This document shows, one piece after another, positions 1 through 5,600 of a stretch of 5,600 nt of DNA. The position numbers and the translations under genes were made by a program. The DNA comes from Acidimicrobiia bacterium (GTDB lineage: Bacteria; Actinomycetota; Acidimicrobiia; Acidimicrobiales; Ilumatobacteraceae). Where the stretch lies: positions 1 to 5,600 of the forward strand of contig JACCUL010000478.1 of the NCBI GenBank assembly GCA_013811855.1. Direction: 5' to 3'. A model generated the notes under the pieces. The model saw only the letters and a list, made by a program, of their open reading frames with translations. It did no database searches and had not been told where the DNA came from. Numbering within the stretch: position 1 is the stretch's first letter; each line of letters starts with the position of its first letter.

Positions 1-19
1 CGCCAGGACGAGGGCGGGC

Positions 20-901
20 TCAGCGGGCATCGGCGATGGCGCTGGCCGCCGGCAGGGACCAGCGGATGGCGCCGGTGATGACGTGGCCGCCGGTGCGCAC
101 GAGCGTGGCCTCCGTCAACGGCAGCCACGGCAGACGCAGCGGCCACCTGGTCCAGCGCGGCAGCAATCCGACGGCGGCCGCGGCCAGCGGGGCGTAGAAC
201 CCGCGTAACCGCATCGGCAGCGGGGGGCTGACCAGCAGATACCGGGCGGTGGTCCGGGCCGCCGGCGTGCCCCGGAGCTCCTTCCGGTAGGCGCCGAGGT
301 GGGCGGCCAGCTGGCGCCGGTCCCGGGGGACATGGTGGGCGCCGAGCTTCGTCGCCACGATGCCGGTCTGACGGACATACTCGTCGGCCTCGTCGTCGGT
401 CAGCGGATGCGCCCCATAGCGCTGGTAGGCGCGCAGGAAGCAGTCGACCTCGGCCAGGTGGACCCACGACACGAGGTGCGGGTCGGTCGCCGAGTACGCC
501 CGCCCGTCGGGCGCCACGCCGTGGACCCGCTCGTGCACCGCCCGGACGGCGGCCACGGCCCGCTCGGCGTCCGCCGCCGAGCCGTACGTGGTGACGGCGA
601 GGAAATGGCTGGTGCGGGCGAGCCGACCCCATGGATCGCCGCGGTAGCCGCTGTGGGCGTCGACCCCGGCCATGGCCAATGGGTGCAGGGACTGCAGCAG
701 CAGGGCGGCCAACCCGCCGACGAACATCGACGCGTCGCCGTGGACGCGAGCGATCGGGCTGTCGGCGTGGAACCAGCGTTCCCCCGGCTGGTGCAACCGG
801 CTCCGCTCAGCCGCGCCGTCGGTGCCGGCGATGCGCTCGAACACGGCGTCGCCCATCCGGCGTCGCACGTCCTCGATGGCACCTCCGATGCCCTCGGCCA
901 T
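20..901 (-). CDS. DUF2236 / MpaB-family putative oxygenase
   Basis: The product from ATG 901 is 293 residues and resembles the DUF2236 family (oxygenase MpaB / rubber-oxygenase Lcp catalytic-domain superfamily), some members of which are b-type heme oxygenases. Visible hallmarks are ARVHGDASMFVGGLAALLLQ (51-70) leading into SLHPLAMAGV (71-80), then the HSGYRGDPWGRLART block (83-97) and DPHLVSWVHLAEVDCF (140-155). Histidines at 73, 83, 142 and 148 are candidate metal or heme ligands, but I cannot say which one serves. The stretch 222-265 is hydrophobic and proline-rich; there is no signal peptide. The start is uncertain: GTG at 1006 would add 35 residues and read through a perfect hairpin, GTG at 907 is also in frame, and none has a well-placed Shine-Dalgarno. 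It lies downstream of dus after about 112 nt, so it may be transcribed separately. The family assignment is fairly safe; substrate and physiological role are unknown. Confidence 0.85.
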   Translation of the reverse strand: MAEGIGGAIEDVRRRMGDAVFERIAGTDGAAERSRLHQPGERWFHADSPIARVHGDASMFVGGLAALLLQSLHPLAMAGVDAHSGYRGDPWGRLARTSHFLAVTTYGSAADAERAVAAVRAVHERVHGVAPDGRAYSATDPHLVSWVHLAEVDCFLRAYQRYGAHPLTDDEADEYVRQTGIVATKLGAHHVPRDRRQLAAHLGAYRKELRGTPAARTTARYLLVSPPLPMRLRGFYAPLAAAAVGLLPRWTRWPLRLPWLPLTEATLVRTGGHVITGAIRWSLPAASAIADAR

Positions 902-903
902 CG

Positions 904-914
904 GCACAGTGTGC
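904..914. repeat. Short palindrome GCACA-G-TGTGC at the DUF2236 start
   Basis: An 11-nt inverted repeat has two perfect 5-nt arms around one central base. It sits directly against the ATG at 901 and overlaps the alternative GTG at 907-905. It could be an operator half-site pair or a small RNA hairpin over the initiation region. At this length and GC content chance is a real alternative. Confidence 0.3.
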
Positions 915-951
915 TGCGCGGCTCCGCTGAACGTGCGAACTGGGGGCGTTC

Positions 952-969
952 CGTCTCGAATCCGAGACG
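952..969 (-). other. Perfect 7-bp hairpin in the dus-DUF2236 gap
   Basis: On the minus strand CGTCTCG and CGAGACG pair perfectly around a 4-nt GATT loop. The hairpin lies about 45 nt after the dus stop codon and about 50 nt before ATG 901. No run of T follows it on the minus strand (the next bases are GAACGCCCCC), so it is not a canonical intrinsic terminator. It may be a weak or U-less terminator, an mRNA 3'-end stabiliser for the upstream operon, or an operator. Its presence argues mildly that 902-1013 is non-coding. Confidence 0.5.
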
Positions 970-1013
970 CAGGCGCGCCCAGATCGCCGGATGAGACGGA
1001 TCGCACCCAGATG

Positions 1014-2165
1014 TCAGCCGCCGGACAGGGCCATGACGTCGGCGTCGTCGGGGACGGTGACGTCGTCCTGCCACGCGGGGTCGGCCAGGAAGCCGGCGGG
1101 GAGGGCGACGCGGATCGGGCCGTTCGTGTGGCCCCGACGGATCCGCTCGCCGCCGGGGACGACGGCCAGCTCGGGGTCGAGCATGGCGAGGAGGTCGTCG
1201 AGCTCAGCCACCGACGACACCTGAGCGAAGCGGCGGCGGGCCTCGCTGCCGACGGGGTAGCCGGTCAGGTACCAGCTGGCGTGCTTGCGGAACCCGCGCA
1301 TGGCGTTGCCCTCGGCCCGGGCGCCGTCGGGGGCGTGGAGCGCGACGAGCCGCCGGGCGTGGTCGGCCATCACGTCGGCCACGACACCGAGCGATCGGGA
1401 CGGCGGGGGCGGCGCACCGCCGAGGACGGCCAGTAGGTCGGCGAAGAGCCACGGTCGTCCGAGACAGCCGCGGCCGACGACGACACCGTCGCAGCCCGTG
1501 GCCCGCATCATCGCCACGGCGTCGGTGGCCTCCCAGATGTCGCCGTTGCCGAGCACCGGGATCGACGTCACGTGTGACTTGAGCTCGCCGATGGCGGCCC
1601 AGCGGGCGTCGCCGGCGTAGTGCTGCTCGACGGTGCGGGCGTGGAGGGCGATGGCGACGATGCCCTCGCCTTCGCAGATCGCGCCGGCCCGCAGGTGGGT
1701 CAGGAGCCGATCGTGCAGCCCGAGCCGGAACTTGGCCGTGACCGGGACGCCGTACGGCTCGGCGGCTCGGACGGCGGACTGCACAACCGCCCGCAGGAGC
1801 GCCGGGCGGGCGGGCACGGCGGCGCCGCCGCCCTTGCGCGTCACCTTGGCCGCCGGACAGCCGAAGTTGAGGTCCACATGATCGACGATGCCATCGGCGC
1901 CGAGGCGGTCCACGGCCCGCCCGACCATCTCGGGGTCCGATCCGTAGAGCTGCAGGCTGCGCGGGTGCTCGTCGGGATCGAACGTGATCAACCGCTGCGT
2001 CTTGGCGTTGCCGTGGACCAACGCCGCCGCCATCACCATCTCGTTGACGTAGACGAGTCCCGGACCGAAGCGCCGACACAGGGCCCGGAACGGCGCGTTG
2101 GTGACGCCGGCCATCGGCGCCAGCACGACCGGCGCCGCCGGCGTGAACGCGCCCAGTTGCAACAT
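1014..2165 (-). CDS. dusB: tRNA-dihydrouridine synthase, DusB-type
   Basis: This FMN enzyme uses NADPH to reduce specific uridines in the tRNA D-arm to dihydrouridine. The 383-residue product has an N-terminal TIM barrel with the FMN-binding start APMAGVTN (16-23), NFGCPAAKVTRKGGGAA (100-116) with the presumed catalytic acid Cys103, PVTAKFRLG (141-149) with Lys145, HAR (175-177), GNGDI (206-210) and GRG (231-233). The C-terminal helical tRNA-binding part includes MRGFRKHASWYLTG (289-302). It is slightly longer than typical DusB proteins (about 320-350) because of a C-terminal tail. The ATG at 2165 shares one base with the tsaD stop (TGATG), indicating translational coupling; a longer in-frame start further upstream would lie inside tsaD and is rejected. 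Dus identity is certain; the DusB subclass rests on overall resemblance, and the target uridine cannot be read from sequence. Confidence 0.95.
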   Translation of the reverse strand: MLQLGAFTPAAPVVLAPMAGVTNAPFRALCRRFGPGLVYVNEMVMAAALVHGNAKTQRLITFDPDEHPRSLQLYGSDPEMVGRAVDRLGADGIVDHVDLNFGCPAAKVTRKGGGAAVPARPALLRAVVQSAVRAAEPYGVPVTAKFRLGLHDRLLTHLRAGAICEGEGIVAIALHARTVEQHYAGDARWAAIGELKSHVTSIPVLGNGDIWEATDAVAMMRATGCDGVVVGRGCLGRPWLFADLLAVLGGAPPPPSRSLGVVADVMADHARRLVALHAPDGARAEGNAMRGFRKHASWYLTGYPVGSEARRRFAQVSSVAELDDLLAMLDPELAVVPGGERIRRGHTNGPIRVALPAGFLADPAWQDDVTVPDDADVMALSGG

Positions 2166-3193
2166 CACGTCGGTTCCGTCGACGTCAGGCGCAGGTTGGG
2201 GTAGGCGCCGGTGTCCAACGGGCTCGGACCGTCGAGGCGCAGGCGATGCCAGCCGGCGGCGGCGATCATCGCCGCGTTGTCGGTGCACATGCTGCGGCTC
2301 GGCAGGTAGGCCCGGAGACCGTCGGCCATGCAGGCGTCGAGGACCGCCTCGCGCAGCGCCGAGTTGGCGGCCACCCCCCCGCCGAGGGCCAGCCCCTTGG
2401 CATCGACCTCGGCCGCGGCCCGGCGGGCCTTGACCACGAGCACGTCGACGACAGCGGCCTGGAACGACGCCGCCACGTCCGCCGTGTCGACGTCGGGATG
2501 GTCCCGCACGTGGTTGAGCACCGCTGTCTTGAGCCCGGAGAAGCTGACGTCGAGTCCCTCGTTGCGCATCGCTCGCGGGAAGGCGATCGCCGCGGGGTCG
2601 CCCTCGTGGGCGACCTGCTCGACGGCCGGCCCACCGGGGTACCCGAGGCCGAGGAACCGAGCGACCTTGTCGAAGGCCTCACCGGCGGCGTCGTCGATCG
2701 TCTGGCCGAGCAGCCGGTACCGCCCCGGCTCGCGCATCTCGACGAGCAGCGTGTGGCCGCCGGAGGCGAGCAGTACGACGACGGGCAGCTCGACCGAGGG
2801 ATCCTCGAGCATTGCCGCGTAGAGGTGCGCCTCGAGGTGGTTCACACCGACGAACGGCACGTCCCAGGCCAGCGCCAGCGCCTTGGCCGCCGACACGCCG
2901 ACGAGCAGCGCGCCGACGAGGCCGGGGCCGATGGTGCAAGCGACGGCGTCGATCCGATCGTCTCGGACACCGGCTTCGACCATCGCCCTGGCGATGACCG
3001 GGTTCAGGAGCTCGAGGTGCGCCCGGCTGGCGATCTCGGGCACCACGCCACCGAACGAGGCGTGCAGCTCGACCTGCGAGCTGACGACGGTCGACACGAT
3101 GTCGGACCCGCCCATGACGAGCGCCGCCGCGGTCTCGTCACAGCTCGTTTCGATGCCGAGGATCAGCGTGTCGCCGTCGACGTCCACGTTCAC
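2165..3193 (-). CDS. tsaD: tRNA N6-adenosine threonylcarbamoyltransferase TsaD
   Basis: TsaD (Kae1/YgjD/Gcp) is the ASKHA-fold catalytic subunit that transfers threonylcarbamoyl from threonylcarbamoyl-AMP to A37 of ANN-decoding tRNAs, working with TsaB and TsaE. The 342-residue product has ILGIETSCDET (11-21), the metal-binding HLEAH motif (His119 and His123), ASGGHTLL (143-150), the GGGVAAN nucleotide loop (271-277) and CTDNAAMIA (303-311), whose Asp305 should complete the metal site. The length is normal and all key residues are present. I choose GTG 3193: it overlaps the rimI stop as GTGA and has a strong GGAAGGA Shine-Dalgarno 8 nt upstream, whereas the in-frame GTG at 3187 would sit 14 nt away. 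It is coupled to rimI upstream (4-nt overlap) and dus downstream (1-nt overlap). Confidence 0.98.
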   Translation of the reverse strand: MNVDVDGDTLILGIETSCDETAAALVMGGSDIVSTVVSSQVELHASFGGVVPEIASRAHLELLNPVIARAMVEAGVRDDRIDAVACTIGPGLVGALLVGVSAAKALALAWDVPFVGVNHLEAHLYAAMLEDPSVELPVVVLLASGGHTLLVEMREPGRYRLLGQTIDDAAGEAFDKVARFLGLGYPGGPAVEQVAHEGDPAAIAFPRAMRNEGLDVSFSGLKTAVLNHVRDHPDVDTADVAASFQAAVVDVLVVKARRAAAEVDAKGLALGGGVAANSALREAVLDACMADGLRAYLPSRSMCTDNAAMIAAAGWHRLRLDGPSPLDTGAYPNLRLTSTEPT

Positions 3194-3729
3194 GAGCGAA
3201 GTCCTTCCACGCGTGTTGCATAGTCCGCCGACTGGATGTCGTGGCACCACATCACGATGGCGTCCTCGGCCCCCTCGTAGTAGTTGCGGCGCACACCAGC
3301 CGGCACGAACCCGAAGTGGCGGTAGAGCTCCTGCGCGCCCACGCTGCTGGCCCGCACCTCCAGGGTCCAGGCCGGGCAACCTCTGGCGATGGCCGCGTCG
3401 GCCAACGTCGCGAGGAGCCGGGTGGCGACGCCACCGCGCCGGTGGTCGGGATGGACGGCGACGTTGGTGACGTGGGCCTCCTCCACGAGTCGCGACCCGC
3501 CCAGCATGAACATGAGCCCGCCGTACCCGACGACCGTCCGGCTCGAACGGGCGACGACGTAACGACGGCGCCCGGCCCGCACCTGATCGAGCTCGTCGTG
3601 GAACACGGTCGTGCTCCACGGCTTGGGGTACGACGCCCGCTCGATGGCCAGCACCTGGCCGACGTGGCGGTGACGCATCGGTTCGATGTGCACCGGACCG
3701 AGGCGCGGCCGCGGTCGCAGGTCACGCAC
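3190..3729 (-). CDS. rimI: RimI-like protein N-acetyltransferase (GNAT)
   Basis: This GNAT-fold enzyme transfers acetyl from acetyl-CoA to a protein N-terminus; the classical RimI substrate is ribosomal protein S18 after Met removal, although actinobacterial homologues can be broader. The 179-residue product shows the RimI pattern HIEPMRHRHVGQVLAIE (14-30) and YPKPWS (34-39), the acetyl-CoA loop VHPDHRRGGVATRLL (92-106, R-x-x-G-x-A type), LEVRASSVGAQELYRHFGF (123-141) and the closing NYYEGAEDAIVM (149-160). In LEVRASS a Ser replaces the Asn usual in LEVRxSN. The start is GTG 3729, 8 nt after a near-perfect AGGAGG; the GTG at 3738 lies within the Shine-Dalgarno itself and is rejected. It overlaps tsaB by 8 nt and tsaD by 4 nt. 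The RimI call depends on motifs and the tsaB/tsaD setting; substrate range is not visible. Confidence 0.93.
   Translation of the reverse strand: MRDLRPRPRLGPVHIEPMRHRHVGQVLAIERASYPKPWSTTVFHDELDQVRAGRRRYVVARSSRTVVGYGGLMFMLGGSRLVEEAHVTNVAVHPDHRRGGVATRLLATLADAAIARGCPAWTLEVRASSVGAQELYRHFGFVPAGVRRNYYEGAEDAIVMWCHDIQSADYATRVEGLRS
3202..3208 (-). promoter_or_regulatory. Ribosome binding site of tsaD
   Basis: GGAAGGA on the minus strand lies inside the 3' end of rimI and ends 8 nt before the GTG at 3193. It is the evidence that fixes the tsaD start over the in-frame GTG six bases further on. Confidence 0.8.
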
Positions 3730-4441
3730 GGTGGGCACCTCCTCCCGTGCCGGCGCGGGCCCGCGTCGCCCAGTTGATCCGGGCGTCCGGCGCCCGCAGG
3801 TAGACGGGGCAGATGTCGGCTGGGCTGACCCACTCCTCGCGCAGCGCCCTGGCGTGGGCCAGTTGCACCAGCGGCCCGGCCGACGGGAAGGCGGTGTCGG
3901 CGATCTCGCAGTGGAACCCGTCGATGATCTGCTCCCGGTAGCGGTGCGCGCCGACGCCGGTGCACAGCACGTCCTGGCTGCGCGCCAGCAGGTCGGCGAC
4001 CAGCTCCTCGACCGGCCCCACCCGCGGCGCGGCGACCTGCTGCAGCCCGCCGGGCACCTGGCGGTACATGGCGTAGAAGACCTCGCCCTTGCGGGCGTCG
4101 ATGACGGGCACCACGACGCGGTCCGAGCGGCGGTGCGGGAAGGCCAGGAGGTCGAGCGACGAGATGCCGATCATCGGCACCCGCAACGCCTGGCCGAGCG
4201 CCTTCGCCGCCGCCAGCCCGACGCGCATGCCGGTGAACAGGCCGGGACCGACGTCGACGGCGACGAGGCCGAGCTCGTCGAGCGTGATGTCGGCCTGCCG
4301 GCACACGAACTCGATCGCCGGGATCAGCGTCTCGGCGTGGCGCCGTCCCCTGGCCACCTCGAACAGGCCGAGCACGCCCTCGTGCCCGCCGATCGCCACG
4401 CTGACCTGCTGGGTCGCCGTTTCGATGCCCAGGATCAGCAC
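3722..4441 (-). CDS. tsaB: t6A biosynthesis scaffold protein TsaB
   Basis: TsaB (YeaZ) is a catalytically inactive ASKHA-fold paralogue of TsaD that dimerises with it and recruits TsaE to build t6A on tRNA. From GTG 4441 the product is 239 residues and opens with VLILGIETAT, which aligns directly with family N-termini. Other family marks are VGPGLFTGMRVGLAAAKAL (64-82), VIDARKGEVFYAMY (113-126) and CPVYLRAPDARINW (211-224). It lacks the TsaD metal motif HxxxH, as expected. The start is not certain: ATG 4471 adds ten residues (MCAGERTGHN), but its GAGG touches the ATG with no spacing; GTG 4441 has a weak TGGA 6 nt upstream and the better family fit. The C-terminal tail is Gly/Ala/Arg-rich and carries the rimI ribosome binding site. 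The gene opens the tightly overlapping tsaB-rimI-tsaD-dus unit. Confidence 0.95.
   Translation of the reverse strand: MLILGIETATQQVSVAIGGHEGVLGLFEVARGRRHAETLIPAIEFVCRQADITLDELGLVAVDVGPGLFTGMRVGLAAAKALGQALRVPMIGISSLDLLAFPHRRSDRVVVPVIDARKGEVFYAMYRQVPGGLQQVAAPRVGPVEELVADLLARSQDVLCTGVGAHRYREQIIDGFHCEIADTAFPSAGPLVQLAHARALREEWVSPADICPVYLRAPDARINWATRARAGTGGGAHRA
3736..3743 (-). promoter_or_regulatory. Ribosome binding site of rimI
   Basis: The minus strand reads AGGAGGTG, an essentially perfect match to the 16S anti-Shine-Dalgarno. It lies in the last codons of tsaB, 8 nt (from AGGAGG) before the GTG at 3729. Its last three bases are themselves an in-frame GTG (3738-3736) that could be mistaken for the start. 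Confidence 0.85.
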
Positions 4442-4526
4442 GTTGTGTCCAGTCCGCTCACCGGCGCACATCCTCGCCGTGTGACGGGTTCATGACCGAT
4501 GCCCGTCCCGGGCGCCAGTGAACGTC

Positions 4527-4546
4527 GTCGCCGCACAGCCGGCGAC
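4527..4546 (-). other. 7-bp GC hairpin between tsaE and tsaB
   Basis: GTCGCCG and CGGCGAC form a perfect 7-bp stem around a 6-nt loop, about 40 nt past the tsaE stop. No T-run follows, so it is not a standard intrinsic terminator. A second, smaller 5-bp stem with a 3-nt loop (GCCCG-TCC-CGGGC) lies at 4501-4513. Both could be leader or 3'-end structures, or ordinary consequences of high GC. Confidence 0.4.
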
Positions 4547-4562
4547 CAAGACGCACCGTGCT

Positions 4563-4585
4563 GCTCGAGCTCGCTGCGCTCGCTC
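4563..4585. repeat. Nested CTCG/GAGC palindromic element on the tsaE stop codon
   Basis: The plus strand holds overlapping perfect 8-bp palindromes GCTCGAGC (4563-4570) and CGAGCTCG (4566-4573), followed by an imperfect 19-bp inverted repeat (4567-4585) with GAGC/GCTC outer arms and CTCGCT-type iterations. It begins inside the TGA of tsaE and fills the first part of the gap before tsaB. Its tandem AGCG/CTCG make-up resembles dispersed intergenic repeats of high-GC actinobacteria. Only one copy is visible here, so repeat status in the genome is inference. Confidence 0.45.
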
Positions 4586-5084
4586 ACTGGTCGCACCATT
4601 CGGCTGTCGCCTCGACCAGCGCACCCCAGCGCCGAGCCCACGCCCCCCCGACCGCGGTCAGCACGACGGTGCGCGCTGCGTCGTCCCCGTCGACGTGGCC
4701 GAGGCGCACCACCACGTGGTCGCCGAAGGCACCGGCGGCCACGTCGCCCCACTCCACGAGCACGATCCCGTGGAACTCGGCCAGCTCGCCGAGCGCCAGG
4801 TCGGCCACCTCGGACATGTGCTCCAGCCGGTACAGGTCGGCGTGATGCAACGTCGGGCCAGCCGTCGGGTAGCTGTGCACGAGCGTGAACGTCGGCGACG
4901 TGATGGGTTCGTCCACCCCCATGGCTCGGCCGAACCCCTGGGCGAACGTCGTCTTGCCGGTCCCCATCTCCCCGGCCAGCAGCACGACGTCGCCGGCGCG
5001 GGCCAGCCCGGCCAGGGCGGCGGCCACGGCGAGCGTGTCGTCGACCGTGGAGGCGCGCAGCGAGAGGGAGGGCGTCGAGCGCAT
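4584..5084 (-). CDS. tsaE: t6A biosynthesis ATPase TsaE
   Basis: TsaE (YjeE) is the P-loop ATPase that binds the TsaB-TsaD heterodimer and drives turnover during tRNA t6A synthesis. The 166-residue product has Walker A GEMGTGKTT (38-46), the family's ITSPTFTLVHSY (61-72), HHADLYRL (80-87) with Asp83, and VEWGD (110-114) as the Walker B-like region with Glu111. The length is typical or slightly long, the extra residues lying in the C-terminal part after about 115. The start is ATG 5084, 12 nt after the alr stop; there is no good Shine-Dalgarno (the preceding bases are ATCCCCC), so initiation may rely on coupling to alr. It is separated from tsaB by a gap of 112-142 nt, the only break in the t6A cluster. 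Confidence 0.96.
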   Translation of the reverse strand: MRSTPSLSLRASTVDDTLAVAAALAGLARAGDVVLLAGEMGTGKTTFAQGFGRAMGVDEPITSPTFTLVHSYPTAGPTLHHADLYRLEHMSEVADLALGELAEFHGIVLVEWGDVAAGAFGDHVVVRLGHVDGDDAARTVVLTAVGGAWARRWGALVEATAEWCDQ

Positions 5085-5096
5085 GGGGGATCGATG

Positions 5097-5600
5097 CTAT
5101 GGAGTTCGCACGACGTGTCGGGGCACGCGGGCGCTGATGCCGGTCGTCACCTCGTAGGCGATGGTGCCGAGGTGGCGGGCCCAGTCGGCCGCTGTGATGC
5201 GCTCGCCGCCCTGGGAGCCGATGAGCACCACCTCGTCGCCGGGCGCCACCTCGTCGTCGGCGCAGTCGACCATCAGCTGGTCCATCGTCACCACACCGAC
5301 GATCGGCCGGCGCTTTCCGCCGACGAGCAGCTCGCCGCCCGGCCACAGGCCTCGGCGCACCCCGTCGGCGTACCCGATGGGCACCGTGGCGAGGGTGGTC
5401 GCCACCGGGAACGTGTGGTGCAGCCCGTACGAGACCCGCTCGCCCGCGGCCACGCGACGTACCGCGGCGACCCGGGCCCGCAGTGACAGGGCCGGCCGCA
5501 GGTCGCGGCAGAGGTGGTCGACGCTCGGACCGGGCGCGATGCCGTAGACGGCGATGCCGGCGCGCACCATCCCCCGCCGGGCGGCGGGGTGGGCCAGCGC
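5097..5600 (-). CDS. alr: Alanine racemase, C-terminal part (runs off window)
   Basis: This is the last 167 residues of a PLP-dependent alanine racemase, which interconverts L- and D-alanine for peptidoglycan synthesis. The frame stays open to base 5600, so the N-terminal barrel with the PLP lysine lies outside. Visible marks are VRAGIAVYGIAPG (12-24 of the visible part), LRPALSLRARV (34-44), AAGERVSYG (51-59), VPIGYADG (73-80), whose Tyr78 matches the second catalytic base (Tyr265 in the Geobacillus enzyme), GVVTMDQLMVD (102-112) with Thr where many homologues have Cys before Met-Asp, GDEVVLIG (121-128) and YEVTTGISARVPR (149-161). It ends with TAG just before tsaE. The Met at 5570 is internal (it follows ALAHPAARRG) and is not a start. 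alr upstream of tsaE is a common actinobacterial arrangement. Confidence 0.96.
   Translation of the reverse strand, partial: ALAHPAARRGMVRAGIAVYGIAPGPSVDHLCRDLRPALSLRARVAAVRRVAAGERVSYGLHHTFPVATTLATVPIGYADGVRRGLWPGGELLVGGKRRPIVGVVTMDQLMVDCADDEVAPGDEVVLIGSQGGERITAADWARHLGTIAYEVTTGISARVPRHVVRTP

Noticed and set aside
952..969. Intrinsic terminator after dus
   Set aside because: The stem is perfect, but no T-tract follows on the minus strand; reported only as a hairpin.
2246..3223. Long plus-strand open frame opposite tsaD
   Set aside because: It is exactly antisense to a fully conserved tsaD, and its His/Val/Arg/Asp/Gly-rich composition is typical of the complement of high-GC coding sequence.
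2165..3619. N-terminal extension of TsaD of about 142 residues
   Set aside because: The extra part is an Arg-rich out-of-frame reading of rimI; the GTG at 3193 with GGAAGGA and GTGA overlap explains the start.
3252..4304. Minus-strand open frame of 350 codons spanning tsaB and rimI
   Set aside because: It is a shifted-frame Arg/Pro/Ala/Gly-rich translation of two recognised genes with overlapping ends; no domain is recognisable.
4435..5346. A long open minus-strand frame (about 300 codons) across alr, tsaE and the gap
   Set aside because: It is Arg/Gly/Ala-rich, low in family character and overlaps recognised alr and tsaE in another frame; a GC-driven shadow frame.
4518..5486. Plus-strand open frame of 322 codons opposite tsaE and alr
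   Set aside because: Antisense to conserved genes, no family motif, composition typical of reverse-strand artefacts.
1..5600. A new defence, mobile or secondary-metabolite system
   Set aside because: All coding capacity is taken by housekeeping genes and one DUF2236 gene; there are no terminal repeats, integrase, transposase, CRISPR-like spacing or compositional break that I can see.

Overview
The window is about 5.6 kb of strongly GC-rich, densely packed bacterial DNA. Every gene I can support lies on the minus strand, so transcription runs from base 5600 towards base 1. In transcription order the genes are alr (3' end only), tsaE, tsaB, rimI, tsaD, a DusB-type tRNA-dihydrouridine synthase gene and a DUF2236/MpaB-family gene. 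The block alr-tsaE-tsaB-rimI-tsaD is a familiar actinobacterial arrangement (Mycobacterium tuberculosis has the same order). Together with the GC content and frequent GTG starts, it points to an actinomycetote. In many actinobacteria groES/groEL follow tsaD; here a dus gene does. That hints at a lineage outside the best-studied orders, perhaps Acidimicrobiia, but this is inference only.

Layout: 5600-5097 is the C-terminal half of alanine racemase (cell-wall D-alanine). 5084-4584 is tsaE, 12 nt after alr. A non-coding gap of about 112-142 nt follows, holding a nested palindromic element on the tsaE stop codon and a GC hairpin. From about 4441 (or 4471) to 1014 runs a compact unit, tsaB, rimI, tsaD and dus, whose genes overlap by 8, 4 and 1 nt. 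After another gap of about 112 nt, with a perfect hairpin and a short palindrome, comes the DUF2236 gene (about 901-20).

How the genes work together: TsaB, TsaD and TsaE are the bacterial partners that transfer the threonylcarbamoyl group to A37 of ANN-decoding tRNAs (t6A). The enzyme making the donor, TsaC/Sua5, is not in the window. RimI is a GNAT protein N-acetyltransferase habitually encoded between tsaB and tsaD. Dus reduces uridines in the tRNA D-arm, so the 4441-1014 unit is mainly a translation/tRNA-modification operon. The DUF2236 protein has no evident mechanistic link and may be a separate transcription unit.

I see no mobile element, CRISPR array, tRNA/rRNA gene or phage signature, and no previously undescribed system. 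The points most worth checking are the two structured intergenic gaps, the tsaD-dus fused order, and start-codon choices.
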